In this document: positions 33,550 to 42,100 of the stretch, piece after piece
Numbering within the stretch: the first letter of the stretch is position 1
How the letters are laid out: each line of letters begins with the position of its first letter
Assembly: GCA_025359915.1 (NCBI GenBank)
Contig: JANYDE010000101.1
Coordinates: forward strand, 1-43,091
DNA from: Chamaesiphon sp. 336R_metabinner_41
GTDB lineage: Bacteria; Cyanobacteriota; Cyanobacteriia; Cyanobacteriales; Chamaesiphonaceae
DNA: 43,091 nt
Direction: 5' to 3'
The notes under the pieces: generated by a model
What the model was told of the DNA's origin: nothing
Seen by the model: only the letters and a program-made list of their open reading frames with translations
Databases searched by the model: none
Position numbers and translations under genes: made by a program

Positions 33550-34731
33550 TCATCTGCTTGAATTGAAACTTCCGCAGTTGTAATTATTGCATTCTAATTC
33601 TTCTATCTCCTCTGAAGAATTAGAATGCAATAATAGCTGTCGCTTATAAACCTTCCCAGCCATCAACTTATCTGTATTGACAACGATCGAACATTCATTA
33701 GCATTCCCCGAAAACTTCCTCGATCCGAACGAAATCCACGCATGAGAATTTGGCGTATGTGGTGGATCGCTCGGATGTGGTGCAACTTCCCACCAACCTT
33801 CTAAAACCGTCTCTGGTACATTATTCCGCACCATTAATGTTTGAGTCATCCGTTCGCCCAATTTACTCGCTGTAAACTCTAAAATAGAGCTACTCACGAT
33901 CGCTTCTGGTACTCGCTTCACATACAGCGGTTTAAACGCATTAAAAGCCGCTTCAGCATCAGGATATCGATCTTTTGGATCGGGTTGTACCACCTTTTCA
34001 AGCCAATCTACAAACCGCAAACTATAAGCCGATAGCAACTCTCTCAAGCCCATGACTTGATTAGTGCCCATATTAATGATGTTATACATTTCCGTCGGTT
34101 CCGTTCGCGTCAACCAACACACGATCGACATGCCCAAACTATAGATATCGGTTGTTGTACCAGACTGTTGAAACCGCTGTTCTGGTGGCATAAAACCTAA
34201 AGTTCCGACAGATACTGTCGAACCACCTGCACCTTCACTGACTTTTGCCCCACCAAAATCAATGAGATAAGGCTCACAGGAACTATCTATCAAAATATTT
34301 GCAGGCTTAATATCGCGGTGCAGCACCGGATCTGTAAACGTTTTTTGGAGATAGACTAATACTTCCAGTAACTTGAGAATAATCTCCTTTACCTGTTCTG
34401 GCGTATATAGTTGTTGGTTCGAGATGATTTCTGATAGAGGTTTTCCATCGATATATTCCTGCACGATACAGGAACTCTGCGGCGTTTCAAAACTCGCTAG
34501 ATAGCGCGGGATATTCGGATGCTGTAGCTGCTGTAAGATCTTAACTTCTCGATCAATCTCTTTATGTCCATCCCAACCCAAACCCTGAGCAAATTGAAAC
34601 TGCTTAATTACTACCAACTGCTCGGAGTCAATCTCTCTCGCCAAATAAGCGATCCTTCCCGCTCCACGATTTGCGCCTAATTCCCTAATTACTTCATATC
34701 CGTGAGCAGTAAAGTCATTAAAGTTACCCAT
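33550..34731 (-). CDS. Serine/threonine protein kinase with C-terminal beta-sandwich-like domain
   Basis: This is a 393-aa Hanks-type kinase. The kinase domain (about residues 12-270) is complete: a glycine loop ELGANRGAGRIAYLA, K43 in VVIKQF, HRDIKPANILID with catalytic D140 and N145, DFGGAK with metal-binding D158, and the activation and substrate loop GTLGFMPPEQRF. The last 110 residues (LMVRNNVPETVLEGWWEVAPHP, GSRKFSGNANECSIVVNTDKLMAGKVYKRQLLL) look like an immunoglobulin-like beta domain. There is no membrane helix, so it is cytoplasmic. The extreme C-terminus is encoded by one arm of a 21-bp perfect inverted repeat (33583-33634). Substrates are unknown. Confidence 0.92.
   Translation of the reverse strand: MGNFNDFTAHGYEVIRELGANRGAGRIAYLAREIDSEQLVVIKQFQFAQGLGWDGHKEIDREVKILQQLQHPNIPRYLASFETPQSSCIVQEYIDGKPLSEIISNQQLYTPEQVKEIILKLLEVLVYLQKTFTDPVLHRDIKPANILIDSSCEPYLIDFGGAKVSEGAGGSTVSVGTLGFMPPEQRFQQSGTTTDIYSLGMSIVCWLTRTEPTEMYNIINMGTNQVMGLRELLSAYSLRFVDWLEKVVQPDPKDRYPDAEAAFNAFKPLYVKRVPEAIVSSSILEFTASKLGERMTQTLMVRNNVPETVLEGWWEVAPHPSDPPHTPNSHAWISFGSRKFSGNANECSIVVNTDKLMAGKVYKRQLLLHSNSSEEIEELECNNYNCGSFNSSR
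33583..33634. repeat. Perfect 21-bp inverted repeat inside the 3' end of the kinase gene
   Basis: The left arm at 33583-33603 (ATTATTGCATTCTAATTC plus TTC) and the right arm at 33614-33634 are exact complements around a 10-nt loop. Both arms lie within the reading frame and encode the end SNSSEEIEELECNNYN. The stem would form in the mRNA about 30 nt before the stop codon. Confidence 0.9.
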
Positions 34732-34808
34732 GAGAAGCTGTGCGGTGAAGAGACTACTTCTCTTAATATGCCCAGGATTGTAGTGAATGTCACAAGGTTG
34801 AAGGGTTG

Positions 34809-34900
34809 TAATGAGAATGATTGCTCTGCATGGGTTTTAAGTAGTAATAGAGCCTTTGCTACTTCGACTCGTTGGCAGAGCCTCTCCTTCGGGAGAATCA
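34809..34900. repeat. Long dispersed repeat, copy 2
   Basis: This is the partner of 28686-28775. It fills much of the 217-bp divergent region between the kinase and methyltransferase genes, so it may contribute promoter sequence. After it come CGGAGGCTCCGC-type repeat fragments up to the methyltransferase start. Confidence 0.75.
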
Positions 34901-34948
34901 ATTCTCTAATATCGATTCCGCAGAGCGGAGGCTCCGCAAACGAGTAAA

Positions 34949-36178
34949 ATGGTTGAGTGTTTAAACGCGATCGAGTTTATGGAAGCCAGCCCAGCCCAGA
35001 TTAGTCAAGCCGTTCAAAATCTCTACGATACTTATCCCTTCCCACCGGAACCCTTATTAGATGAGCCACCGCCAGGTTTTAACTGGCGATGGCAGTGGGA
35101 AGCGGCTTATAGTTTTTGTACTGGACAAATGCCTAGTCGTGGGGATGTGCGGATTCTCGATGCTGGCTGTGGTACTGGAGTGAGTACTGATAGTTTGGTA
35201 CATCTTAATCCATTAGCGAGTGTTACGTCGATCGATCTCAGTCCAGGTGCATTGAAAGTTGCTCAGGAACGCTGTGCGAGATCGGGTGCAACTCGCGTAG
35301 AATTTCATCATCTCAGTCTATTTGATGTTGCCCAGCTACCAGGGGAATTTGACCTAATTAACTCAGTTGGCGTGCTGCACCATACTCCAGACCCTATTCG
35401 TGGGATTCAAGCCTTGGCGGGCAAATTAGCCCCTGGTGGGTTGATGCATATTTTCGTCTATGGTGAGTTGGGGCGATGGGAGATCGAATTGATGCAAAAA
35501 GCGATCGGGATGTTGCAGGGCGGTCGGCGTGGTGACTATCAAGATGGTGTTAAAATCGGTCGATCGGTATTTGCTGCGCTACCGGAAACTAATCGTTTAG
35601 TGAAGCGGGAAAAAGAACGTTGGGCGATGGAAAATCATCAGGATGAATGTTTTGCAGATATGTATGTTCATCCCCAAGAAATTGATTATAATATTGAGAC
35701 ATTATTTGAATTGATCGATGCTTCTGGTTTGGAGTTTATCGGTTTTTCCAATCCTGATTTTTGGAGTCTAGAGCGGCTTTTGGCGAAGGCACCAGAAGCA
35801 TTAGAACGAGCGAAGAAATTAGATATTCGCGCCCAATATCGATTAATCGAACTGCTCGATCCAGATGTTGCGCATTATGAGTTCTTCCTGGCGAAACCAC
35901 CATTGCCAATAGCTGCGGATTGGTCACAAGAGAAGCTTTTGCTCGCTGCAAGTCCCCATCGTCATCCCTCGATTGAAGGTTGGGAGAGTCAGAATGTATT
36001 CAATTGTGATTGGAAATTAATCCATCTTTCCGAACTTGAGTTTGCGTTTATGCAAGCTTGCGATCAGAATCAGCAGCAATTAACAGTTGGTGAGATATTG
36101 CAATCTATCGACCTATCAATCGCAGAAGTTCGATCACTTTTAACTAATAAGTTGATTATGTTAAAAGTCAATAGCTAA
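34949..36178 (+). CDS. Class I SAM-dependent methyltransferase
   Basis: This 409-aa protein has a Rossmann-fold methyltransferase domain at about residues 35-190: ILDAGCGTGVSTDSLV (69-84) binds SAM, SIDLSPGALKVAQERC is motif II, and LINSVGVLHHTPDP is the HH-type motif of the UbiE-like group. The C-terminal 200 residues contain an all-helical part and a possible winged-helix-like end (LTVGEILQSIDLSIAEVRSLLTNKLIMLKV). The substrate is unknown; such proteins are common in cyanobacteria, sometimes annotated only as methyltransferase. The start may be the ATG at 34949 or the one at 34979 (MEASPAQISQAVQNLYDTYPFPP). The conserved YPFP block is included by either. Confidence 0.85.
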   Translation: MVECLNAIEFMEASPAQISQAVQNLYDTYPFPPEPLLDEPPPGFNWRWQWEAAYSFCTGQMPSRGDVRILDAGCGTGVSTDSLVHLNPLASVTSIDLSPGALKVAQERCARSGATRVEFHHLSLFDVAQLPGEFDLINSVGVLHHTPDPIRGIQALAGKLAPGGLMHIFVYGELGRWEIELMQKAIGMLQGGRRGDYQDGVKIGRSVFAALPETNRLVKREKERWAMENHQDECFADMYVHPQEIDYNIETLFELIDASGLEFIGFSNPDFWSLERLLAKAPEALERAKKLDIRAQYRLIELLDPDVAHYEFFLAKPPLPIAADWSQEKLLLAASPHRHPSIEGWESQNVFNCDWKLIHLSELEFAFMQACDQNQQQLTVGEILQSIDLSIAEVRSLLTNKLIMLKVNS

Positions 36179-36188
36179 ATACTCGATA

Positions 36189-36267
36189 TAGATCCCCGAC
36201 TTCTCGTTCGCGGTAGCGTCTCGTTGGCGGTAGCCTCACGCAGAGAAGAGCATAAGTCGGGGATCTA
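36189..36267. repeat. Palindromic repeat with a second repeat nested in its loop
   Basis: The arms TAGATCCCCGACTT (36189-36202) and its complement (36254-36267) match the 2333-2365 palindrome. The loop there is 3 nt, but here it holds about 50 nt of another repeat type (GTTGGCGGTAGCCTC and CGTTCGCGGTAGCGTC). It lies between the methyltransferase and ferredoxin genes and can still form a terminator stem. Confidence 0.8.
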
Positions 36268-36290
36268 TTCAACCTTCAATCGATGAAATT

Positions 36291-36533
36291 ATGTCTATAA
36301 CTGTCCATTTTTTACCCGATAAAGTTAGTGTCACCGCTGAAGTTGGCGAACCATTGCTCAATGTTGCAGATCGAGCGGGAATCACAATTCCTACTGGTTG
36401 TTTGATGGGTTCTTGTTTTGCTTGCGAGGTAGAAATCGAAGGACAAGAAAATCCTGTTCGTGCTTGTCTGGCTTCAATTCCAGGTGCTGAACCGATCCTA
36501 ATCGTGCGGCGTTATGACGATCCGATTTGGTAG
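36291..36533 (+). CDS. Short 2Fe-2S ferredoxin
   Basis: This is an 80-aa plant-type ferredoxin-like electron carrier. The cluster ligands are C37, C42, C45 (GCLMGSCFACEV) and C59 (VRACLA). The CX5C spacing rather than CX4C, and the short length compared with the 97-99 aa photosynthetic ferredoxin, set it apart from PetF. It belongs to the small specialised ferredoxins, whose partners are mostly unknown. It ends in DDPIW. It may share a transcript with the methyltransferase, but the palindrome between them argues against that. Confidence 0.88.
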   Translation: MSITVHFLPDKVSVTAEVGEPLLNVADRAGITIPTGCLMGSCFACEVEIEGQENPVRACLASIPGAEPILIVRRYDDPIW

Positions 36534-36571
36534 CTGATTGGTGTGGATCTCCAAAATGTCATAATTTTGGC

Positions 36572-36603
36572 AAAAAATAGACACCCTAGCGTTAAGGATG
36601 TCT
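36572..36603 (-). terminator. Intrinsic terminator of psbK
   Basis: On the minus strand, AGACATCCT pairs with AGGGTGTCT (one mismatch, 6-nt loop) and is followed by ATTTTTTG. The stem lies about 85 nt downstream of the psbK stop codon. Confidence 0.65.
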
Positions 36604-36686
36604 GACAGTGCAAAATTCAGCTTGGCTGTTGTTGCCAACCTGCACTCACTGCTAAGTACACTACGTTGGCATTTATATCGCTAGAC

Positions 36687-36824
36687 TTAACGGAAACCAA
36701 CAGCAGCTTGCCAGACAAAGGCTAAAGCTAGAAATAATACGGGAATGATTGGTAGCACATCTACTAATGGATCGAAGATGGCGTATGCTTCTGGCAATTT
36801 AGCAATCAGGAGTGCTGCGTCCAT
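36687..36824 (-). CDS. psbK: Photosystem II reaction centre protein K
   Basis: This 45-aa precursor begins MDAALLIA, which is cleaved to leave the mature chain that starts [17 protein letters not shown] and continues with [20 protein letters not shown]. This mature sequence is nearly identical to PsbK of other cyanobacteria, a one-helix subunit beside CP43 in photosystem II that helps keep the core stable. The ATG at 36824 gives the normal propeptide. It is a single gene with its own terminator at 36572-36603, and it is flanked by the ferredoxin gene and a radical SAM gene about 0.8 kb away. Confidence 0.97.
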   Translation of the reverse strand: MDAALLIAKLPEAYAIFDPLVDVLPIIPVLFLALAFVWQAAVGFR

Positions 36825-36977
36825 ATTTTATTAATCCTTGTTTTCAACTCAGGTTTATATAGTTGACAGATATTCTACCATGTCTGGGGATCGAAAGAGT
36901 GTGGGGGATTGGGAGTGGGGGCATGGGGATCTTTGTGATTTGCACAAGAACAAAAAATACTTTGATTTAGCAATGCC

Positions 36978-37017
36978 GCAAAATAGAACTTGTGGATGTC
37001 ACAAGTTCTATTTTTGC
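36978..37017. terminator. Strong hairpin in the region between psbK and the DUF1830 gene
   Basis: GCAAAATAGAACTTGTG at 36978-36994 pairs almost perfectly with 37000-37017 around a 5-nt loop, and the right arm ends in TTTTT. It looks like a plus-strand intrinsic terminator with no plus-strand gene before it. The 36825-37098 stretch holds no other supported feature. It could end a short RNA or be a repeat. Confidence 0.45.
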
Positions 37018-37098
37018 GAAATTGCTACGAAAAAATGTTCGCATCGGTTGTATAAGTAGATCGATCGATTGTAAATTGATTATGTTGACAATAAAAAG

Positions 37099-37419
37099 TT
37101 ATTTGCTAGCATACTGTAGTTCATTCTGAGTGACTGGGATCGAAAAAGGGGGCGGTTCACATCCTCCCATAACTGTCAGTTGTTGACAAGGAATTTTGTC
37201 TGACAAGATCGAACTTGCCATCATCCCAGTGTGAATTTCTAGATAACCATAACTAGGAGCTTCAAATATTAATCGTTGTCCAGGAAAAACAACTCGCTCA
37301 AAGTACCAATTATGGACATTAGTAATGCGGGCAACTTGAATCTGACTGGTACTATTGACGTAGCAGCAGCAAATATCATCAGCTTCGTTGTGGGGGAGCG
37401 GATCGAGGATGTGAGGCAT
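37099..37419 (-). CDS. DUF1830 protein
   Basis: This 106-aa protein has the conserved DUF1830 blocks CCCYVNSTSQIQVARITNVHNWYFERVVFPGQRLIFEA (about residues 18-55) and YLEIHTGMMASSIL. The family is essentially restricted to cyanobacteria and has no assigned function. The cysteine-rich start (DDICCCYV) and the conserved tryptophan and tyrosine suggest a ligand- or partner-binding role (inference). The protein is soluble and lacks a signal peptide. It is divergent from the radical SAM gene. Confidence 0.85.
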   Translation of the reverse strand: MPHILDPLPHNEADDICCCYVNSTSQIQVARITNVHNWYFERVVFPGQRLIFEAPSYGYLEIHTGMMASSILSDKIPCQQLTVMGGCEPPPFSIPVTQNELQYASK

Positions 37420-37637
37420 AATCTTCTATTCCAGCAAGATTGATACGATCGAGGTTAGCACCCCTATTTAGATCGAAGCTGTAAAATATACTACTTTTTG
37501 CCTTGGCTGGGGATCGTTGTGTAAAGAGGCTCAAGATCGCAGTAACTATCGATTTAATCTCGATTTGACACTACCTTTTCGATCGAATCTTGTGTAAAGT
37601 TATATTAAAGGCGTTCATAAATTTTCCCTTTAATCTA

Positions 37638-39197
37638 ATGAATACTCGCATCCTCTACTGTCGCCTACCCTGCAATCCAATTTTTCCGATCGGGGTTGTA
37701 TACTTATCGGATCACGTCCATAAGCAATTTCCTGATGTCGAACAACGGATTTTCGATTTGGGTGCGGTACCACCATTAGATTATGGTGCGGCGATGGATA
37801 TTGCGATCGATGAATTCCAGCCCACTTTATTAGTTTACTCCTGGCGGGACATCCAAATCTACGCACCTGTCGGTGGACGGGGTGGAAATCCGCTTCAGAA
37901 CTCATTCGAGGTATTTTACGATCGCAACCCGCTCAAGAAGCTGCGAGGTGCCTTAGGTGGCGCAAGGATGTTGACGAGCCACTATACGGAATTGTGGCGG
38001 AATATGTCGCTGATTAAGCGCGGATTAAAACGAGCGAAGAAGTACAATCCTGACAGCAAATTAGTCGTCGGTGGCGGTGCTGTGAGTGTTTTTTATGAAC
38101 AGTTAGCTAAGAGTTTACCAAAAGGATCGATCGTTTCGATCGGTGAGGGTGAGGCGTTATTAGAAAAGATGGTTAGAGGTGAAGATCTATCTCAGGAGCG
38201 ATGCTATATCGTCGGGGAAGCACCGCGTAAGGGCTTGGTACATGAGCCGCCAGCTTCGATCGAGAAGACAGCGTGCAATTATGATTATATAGAGACAATT
38301 TGGCCAGAATTTAGTTACTATTTACAGGATCGAGATTTTTACGTCGGCGTACAGACAAAACGCGGTTGTCCTCACAACTGTTGTTACTGTGTTTATACGG
38401 TGATCGAAGGTAAACAAGTCAGGATTAATCCAGCGGATGAAGTAGTAGCAGAAATGCGGCAATTATACGATCGCGGAATTCGGAATTTCTGGTTTACAGA
38501 TGCTCAGTTTATCCCAGCGCGTAAGTATATGGATGACGCGATCGAGCTATTACAAAAAATCATCGCTAGTGGGATGGATGATATTAAATGGGCAGCTTAT
38601 ATTCGTGCAGACAATGTGACTCCTGAACTGTGCGATCTGATGGTCAAAACAGGGATGAACTATTTTGAGATCGGTATTACTAGCGGCTCTCAGGAATTAG
38701 TCCGAAAAATGCGTATGGGTTATAATCTGCGTACTGTCCTCCAAAACTGTCGCGATCTCAAAGCGGCGGGATTTGAGGATATGGTATCGATTAATTACTC
38801 ATTCAATGTGATCGATGAACGGTTTGAAACCATCCGTCAAACGATCGCTTATCACCGCGAAATGGAGAAGATCTTTGGGGCTGATAAAGTTGAACCAGCA
38901 ATCTTTTTTATCGGGTTACAACCGCATACGCACCTAGAAGAATATGCCTTCAAAAATAATATCATCAAACCAGGATATAACCCGATGAGTCACATGCCTT
39001 GGGTAGCCAAAAAATTACTCTGGAATCCCGAACCATTAGGCTCATTCTTCGGCGAAGTTTGTCTGCAAGCCTTCCGCGACAATCCTAACGATTTTGGACG
39101 AGAAGTGATGAATATCCTCGAAGCACGGTTGGGTAAATCAGAGTTAGAAGAAGCTCTTACCGCACCTGTTGAGGTGAAGGAATTAGCGAAGGTGTAG
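37638..39197 (+). CDS. Cobalamin-binding-type radical SAM protein (annotated in cyanobacteria as PSII high-light acclimation)
   Basis: This 519-aa protein has an N-terminal B12-binding-like domain (about residues 1-190, with GIGVVYLSDHVHKQFPD-like start and LVVGGGAVSVFYEQLAKSLPKGSIVSIGEGEALLEKM) and a radical SAM core. The 4Fe-4S cluster motif CPHNCCYC lies at residues 244-251 (C244, C248, C251). The start is set at the ATG at 37638 (MNTRILYCRLPCNPIFPIGV), which begins the B12-domain strand. Homologues in phototrophs are named for high-light acclimation of photosystem II, and psbK lies close by. The substrate is not known. The downstream 57-aa zinc-ribbon gene may be co-transcribed. Confidence 0.85.
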   Translation: MNTRILYCRLPCNPIFPIGVVYLSDHVHKQFPDVEQRIFDLGAVPPLDYGAAMDIAIDEFQPTLLVYSWRDIQIYAPVGGRGGNPLQNSFEVFYDRNPLKKLRGALGGARMLTSHYTELWRNMSLIKRGLKRAKKYNPDSKLVVGGGAVSVFYEQLAKSLPKGSIVSIGEGEALLEKMVRGEDLSQERCYIVGEAPRKGLVHEPPASIEKTACNYDYIETIWPEFSYYLQDRDFYVGVQTKRGCPHNCCYCVYTVIEGKQVRINPADEVVAEMRQLYDRGIRNFWFTDAQFIPARKYMDDAIELLQKIIASGMDDIKWAAYIRADNVTPELCDLMVKTGMNYFEIGITSGSQELVRKMRMGYNLRTVLQNCRDLKAAGFEDMVSINYSFNVIDERFETIRQTIAYHREMEKIFGADKVEPAIFFIGLQPHTHLEEYAFKNNIIKPGYNPMSHMPWVAKKLLWNPEPLGSFFGEVCLQAFRDNPNDFGREVMNILEARLGKSELEEALTAPVEVKELAKV

Positions 39198-39200
39198 ATA

Positions 39201-39374
39201 GTGAGAATCCGCGTAAAAATGTGCGATCGATGCGAAACTATTGCAGATGTGCTTTATCGTATTCAAATCGATCGATCTAATCAATGGAAATTTATTTGTG
39301 ACAACTGTCATCAAGCAATCAGATCTGATTGTTCTGACTACATCTATGGAGGTACCTGGAAATCACGTAAATGA
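39201..39374 (+). CDS. Small zinc-ribbon-like protein (two CxxC motifs)
   Basis: A GTG at 39201 opens 57 codons: RVKMCDRCETIADVLYRIQID, then WKFICDNCHQAIRSDC, then YIYGGTWKSRK. Two CxxC pairs (CDRC at about residues 8-11 and CDNC at 35-38), plus YGGTWKS near the end, match a widespread small protein type in bacteria. It likely binds a metal such as zinc. An alternative start is the ATG at 39219. It begins 3 nt after the stop of the radical SAM gene, so it is probably co-transcribed and may be a partner of that enzyme. It is easily missed because of its length. Confidence 0.8.
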   Translation: MRIRVKMCDRCETIADVLYRIQIDRSNQWKFICDNCHQAIRSDCSDYIYGGTWKSRK

Positions 39375-39537
39375 TTTAGCTTTCGTCGGGTGTATTCCGG
39401 CGGAAGCCCAACGCACGATAGATGCTGGTTTTTAAGAATAAAACCTTTGAAACTCGTATTCTATCGTCAACAATCTGAAAAACTAACACTATTATTGCGA
39501 TGGTGCGCTCGCGCTGGCGCGATAACACACCCTACGA
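39375..39537. other. Intergenic repeats
   Basis: These 160 bp hold fragments of dispersed repeats, such as TTCCGGCGGAAGCC and a GGTGCGCTCGCGCTGGCGCG palindrome-like block at about 39501-39520. No gene is seen. Confidence 0.5.
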
Positions 39538-39933
39538 TTAGATAAATCGTTCTCGCAGCTCTGGAGAAGGCATCATACAAGTCTCCCGCCGTCCAAATAG
39601 CCGAAATCTTGCCCTTGCAAACTCAAGATATGCCCAGTCTCTCAGCGGCTCTGGCATCGCTCTAAACGCACCCAATAATTGCCAACCACCATCGAGCCGA
39701 GCCAACACCGCCAAAACAGCATCACTCTTCGTCAAAACCCTATCACCATCGAGAAACATTAATGTTTGAATATCAGTAGGATTTAAACCATGCTGGCGAT
39801 AAAGCCGTTGTCCTAATTCTGACTGAATCGCGGTAAATTTAAAGATTTTTTGTTTATCAATCTCAATTACCATCTGCACTGCTGTATTGCAGAAATTGCA
39901 GACTCCATCAAATAAAATTAGATTCTGATACAT
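39538..39933 (-). CDS. DCC-family thiol-disulfide oxidoreductase (DUF393)
   Basis: This 131-aa protein carries the DCC signature at LILFDGVCNFCNTAVQMVIEID (about residues 5-26, the D-x-x-C-x-x-C). It continues with FKFTAIQSELGQRLYRQHGLNP and the LDGDRVLTKSDAVLAVLARLDGGW middle of the family. DCC proteins have a thioredoxin-like fold and a presumed redox or disulfide role. The ATG at 39933 (MYQNLILFDG) is the family start. It has no operon partner. Confidence 0.9.
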   Translation of the reverse strand: MYQNLILFDGVCNFCNTAVQMVIEIDKQKIFKFTAIQSELGQRLYRQHGLNPTDIQTLMFLDGDRVLTKSDAVLAVLARLDGGWQLLGAFRAMPEPLRDWAYLEFARARFRLFGRRETCMMPSPELRERFI

Positions 39934-40145
39934 AGACAGTAATATTTTCTCACTCTAAAATTATAGCGCAACAGATTCCTTCTTCTTCTCTCTGCGTCCT
40001 CTGCGCCGTCTGCGGTTCAAAAAAAAGGATCTCTGCTAGTAATAACAAAGCAAGTATATTTAGAAACTAAAGAATCCGTATGTTTACGTAGATCGAATTG
40101 AGATCGCCTGGGAATACTAATTACATCCACTGAAATGACGATGTG

Positions 40146-42050
40146 ATGGAGTTAGAGCAACAGACTAAGTTTGACATATTAGTACGTAAATTAGAACGAT
40201 CGACACGTCAACGGACAACCACCAATTATCAACTCCGAGTTGCAGCATTAGCAGCCCTTGGATATGGATATATCGCCGCTATTTCTCTAGCCTTATTTAG
40301 TAGTCTATGGCTGGTAAGGTGGCTGTTTGAATCCACCCAACAGAAGACGATTGCAGTAGATCAAAATCAATTATGGATGCTATTTGGGCTAGTCGCGATC
40401 GCTACTTTTTGGGTACAATATACACCACTGAGCGATCGAGAAATCCATCGCACCGAATTTCCCGAACTATTCGCGCTCATTGACGAATTAAGTCTCAAGC
40501 TTAAGACTCCCAAGATTCATCACGTCGTCATTAATTACGATCACAATGCGGCGATCTATCAAGCACCACGGATCGGATTATTTGGATGGTATCAAAACTA
40601 TTTGCTCTTAGGTTTACCACTACTCCAGTCCCTTACCCCCGAACAATTCACAGCAACTCTATCACACGAGTTGGGACATCTTTCGACCAATGATAGTAGT
40701 TTCACTGGATATATTTTCCGAGTCAGACAAATGTGGGAACAGCTCACCACTGACAATAATTTCTTTTTGTTTAAATGGTTCTTTCGCTGGTACGAGCCAC
40801 TAATTAAAGCTTACTCGTTTGTCTCCGTTCGCGATCGAGAATATGCCGCCGACGCACTAGCAAAACGGATGACTAGCCCTGAAATTGCAGCCAGCGATTT
40901 AATTCAAACATATATCTATCAGCATTATCTCCAAGAAGGTTTCAGTCGTCAACTCGATCGACAGGCGCGAGAATCTGACACACCACCAACCGATGTCGTC
41001 ACCAAAATGTTAGCGGCTCTCCGCCAACCCCTCGATCCTCAAACCGCACAGGTATGGCTAGGATTAATCCTGGGCGAAGCCACCGACACCGATGATACTC
41101 ATCCCTGTTTGAGCGACAGATTAGCTGCTGTTGGCTATCCTACCCACAAATCCTGGACACCTCAACCCATTCTACAGACTGCTGCTGAATACTATTTTAG
41201 CGATCGATTGACAGATTTAGCCGCCGAACTCGATATCCGTTGGTACGAAAGCCGCAAAACTGCATGGCTACAGCAATATCAACAAGCACAATATCAACGC
41301 GAACATTTAGCACAGCTCAATCTTCAAGCTACTGAGACACTTTTAACGATAAGTGAAGCAACAATTCAAGCGGATCTAATCACCGAATTGCATGGCGAGT
41401 TAGTATCTTTACCATTATGGCAAGAAATTCTCGCTCGTTCGCCCAGACATCCGCAAGCAAATTATCAAGTAGGTAAAGCTCTTGTCAATCGTGGACATTA
41501 CAGCGGCTGTGTTTATTTAGAACAAGCAATTGCTCTAGATCCAGATTTAGTTATTCCTAGTTGTGAGGAGTTATATCGCTTTTATACTTTCCAAGGAGAT
41601 CTAGCATCGGCGGAGATTTATCTAGAGTGGCGACAACAGCATTTACCCAAACAATGGCGATCAAAATTAGAGCGCAATATCAAGGATACAGATAAATTTG
41701 TCGCTCACGATCTCGATTTGGATGTAGTTACAGAGATTCAGAATAAGTTAGTTAATTATCCAGCAATCGATCGAGCATATTTAGTCTGTAAGCCGATGCA
41801 AGTTTTCAGAGATCGTCCGCTATATGTCTTAGGGATTAAGCTTGCGAATACTAAATCGAATCACCCGCAACAACTTCGAGTTGATTCTAGATTAGAGCGG
41901 GATATGTGCGAGAGATTGCGCGTCGAACTTAACTTTGGCAAGCGTTTAATTATTGCTACCTTTGATAGCCAACAATCTAGATCTACAAACCATCAAGATC
42001 TAAAACTAATCGAAAATATTCAAAAAATTCCCACTGCAAATATCTTCTAA
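40146..42050 (+). CDS. M48-family zinc metalloprotease with C-terminal repeat region
   Basis: This 634-aa predicted membrane protease resembles HtpX and Ste24. It has two N-terminal membrane segments (about residues 36-58 and 74-92), a peptidase domain with the zinc site HELGH (about residue 176, in LSHELGHLSTND) and the downstream EYAADALAKR, whose glutamate is the third zinc ligand. The C-terminal half (about 390-550) is helical and resembles TPRs (HPQANYQVGKALVNRGHYSGCVYLEQAIALDP). The last part has no recognised family. Such proteases are implied in membrane-protein quality control. The start may be the ATG at 40146 or the GTG just before it. Confidence 0.88.
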   Translation: MELEQQTKFDILVRKLERSTRQRTTTNYQLRVAALAALGYGYIAAISLALFSSLWLVRWLFESTQQKTIAVDQNQLWMLFGLVAIATFWVQYTPLSDREIHRTEFPELFALIDELSLKLKTPKIHHVVINYDHNAAIYQAPRIGLFGWYQNYLLLGLPLLQSLTPEQFTATLSHELGHLSTNDSSFTGYIFRVRQMWEQLTTDNNFFLFKWFFRWYEPLIKAYSFVSVRDREYAADALAKRMTSPEIAASDLIQTYIYQHYLQEGFSRQLDRQARESDTPPTDVVTKMLAALRQPLDPQTAQVWLGLILGEATDTDDTHPCLSDRLAAVGYPTHKSWTPQPILQTAAEYYFSDRLTDLAAELDIRWYESRKTAWLQQYQQAQYQREHLAQLNLQATETLLTISEATIQADLITELHGELVSLPLWQEILARSPRHPQANYQVGKALVNRGHYSGCVYLEQAIALDPDLVIPSCEELYRFYTFQGDLASAEIYLEWRQQHLPKQWRSKLERNIKDTDKFVAHDLDLDVVTEIQNKLVNYPAIDRAYLVCKPMQVFRDRPLYVLGIKLANTKSNHPQQLRVDSRLERDMCERLRVELNFGKRLIIATFDSQQSRSTNHQDLKLIENIQKIPTANIF

Positions 42051-42100
42051 CTAATCTAAGTTGCTACCGATAGAATGCCTACGATTGAAATCGTGACTGA

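Noticed and set aside
34689-34901. Minus-strand ORF of 70 codons
   Set aside because: Same reason: it is the second copy of the repeat, overlapping the kinase start.
36838-37059. Plus-strand ORF of 73 codons between psbK and the DUF1830 gene
   Set aside because: The peptide is low in protein character and runs through a strong terminator hairpin. No homologue is recognised.
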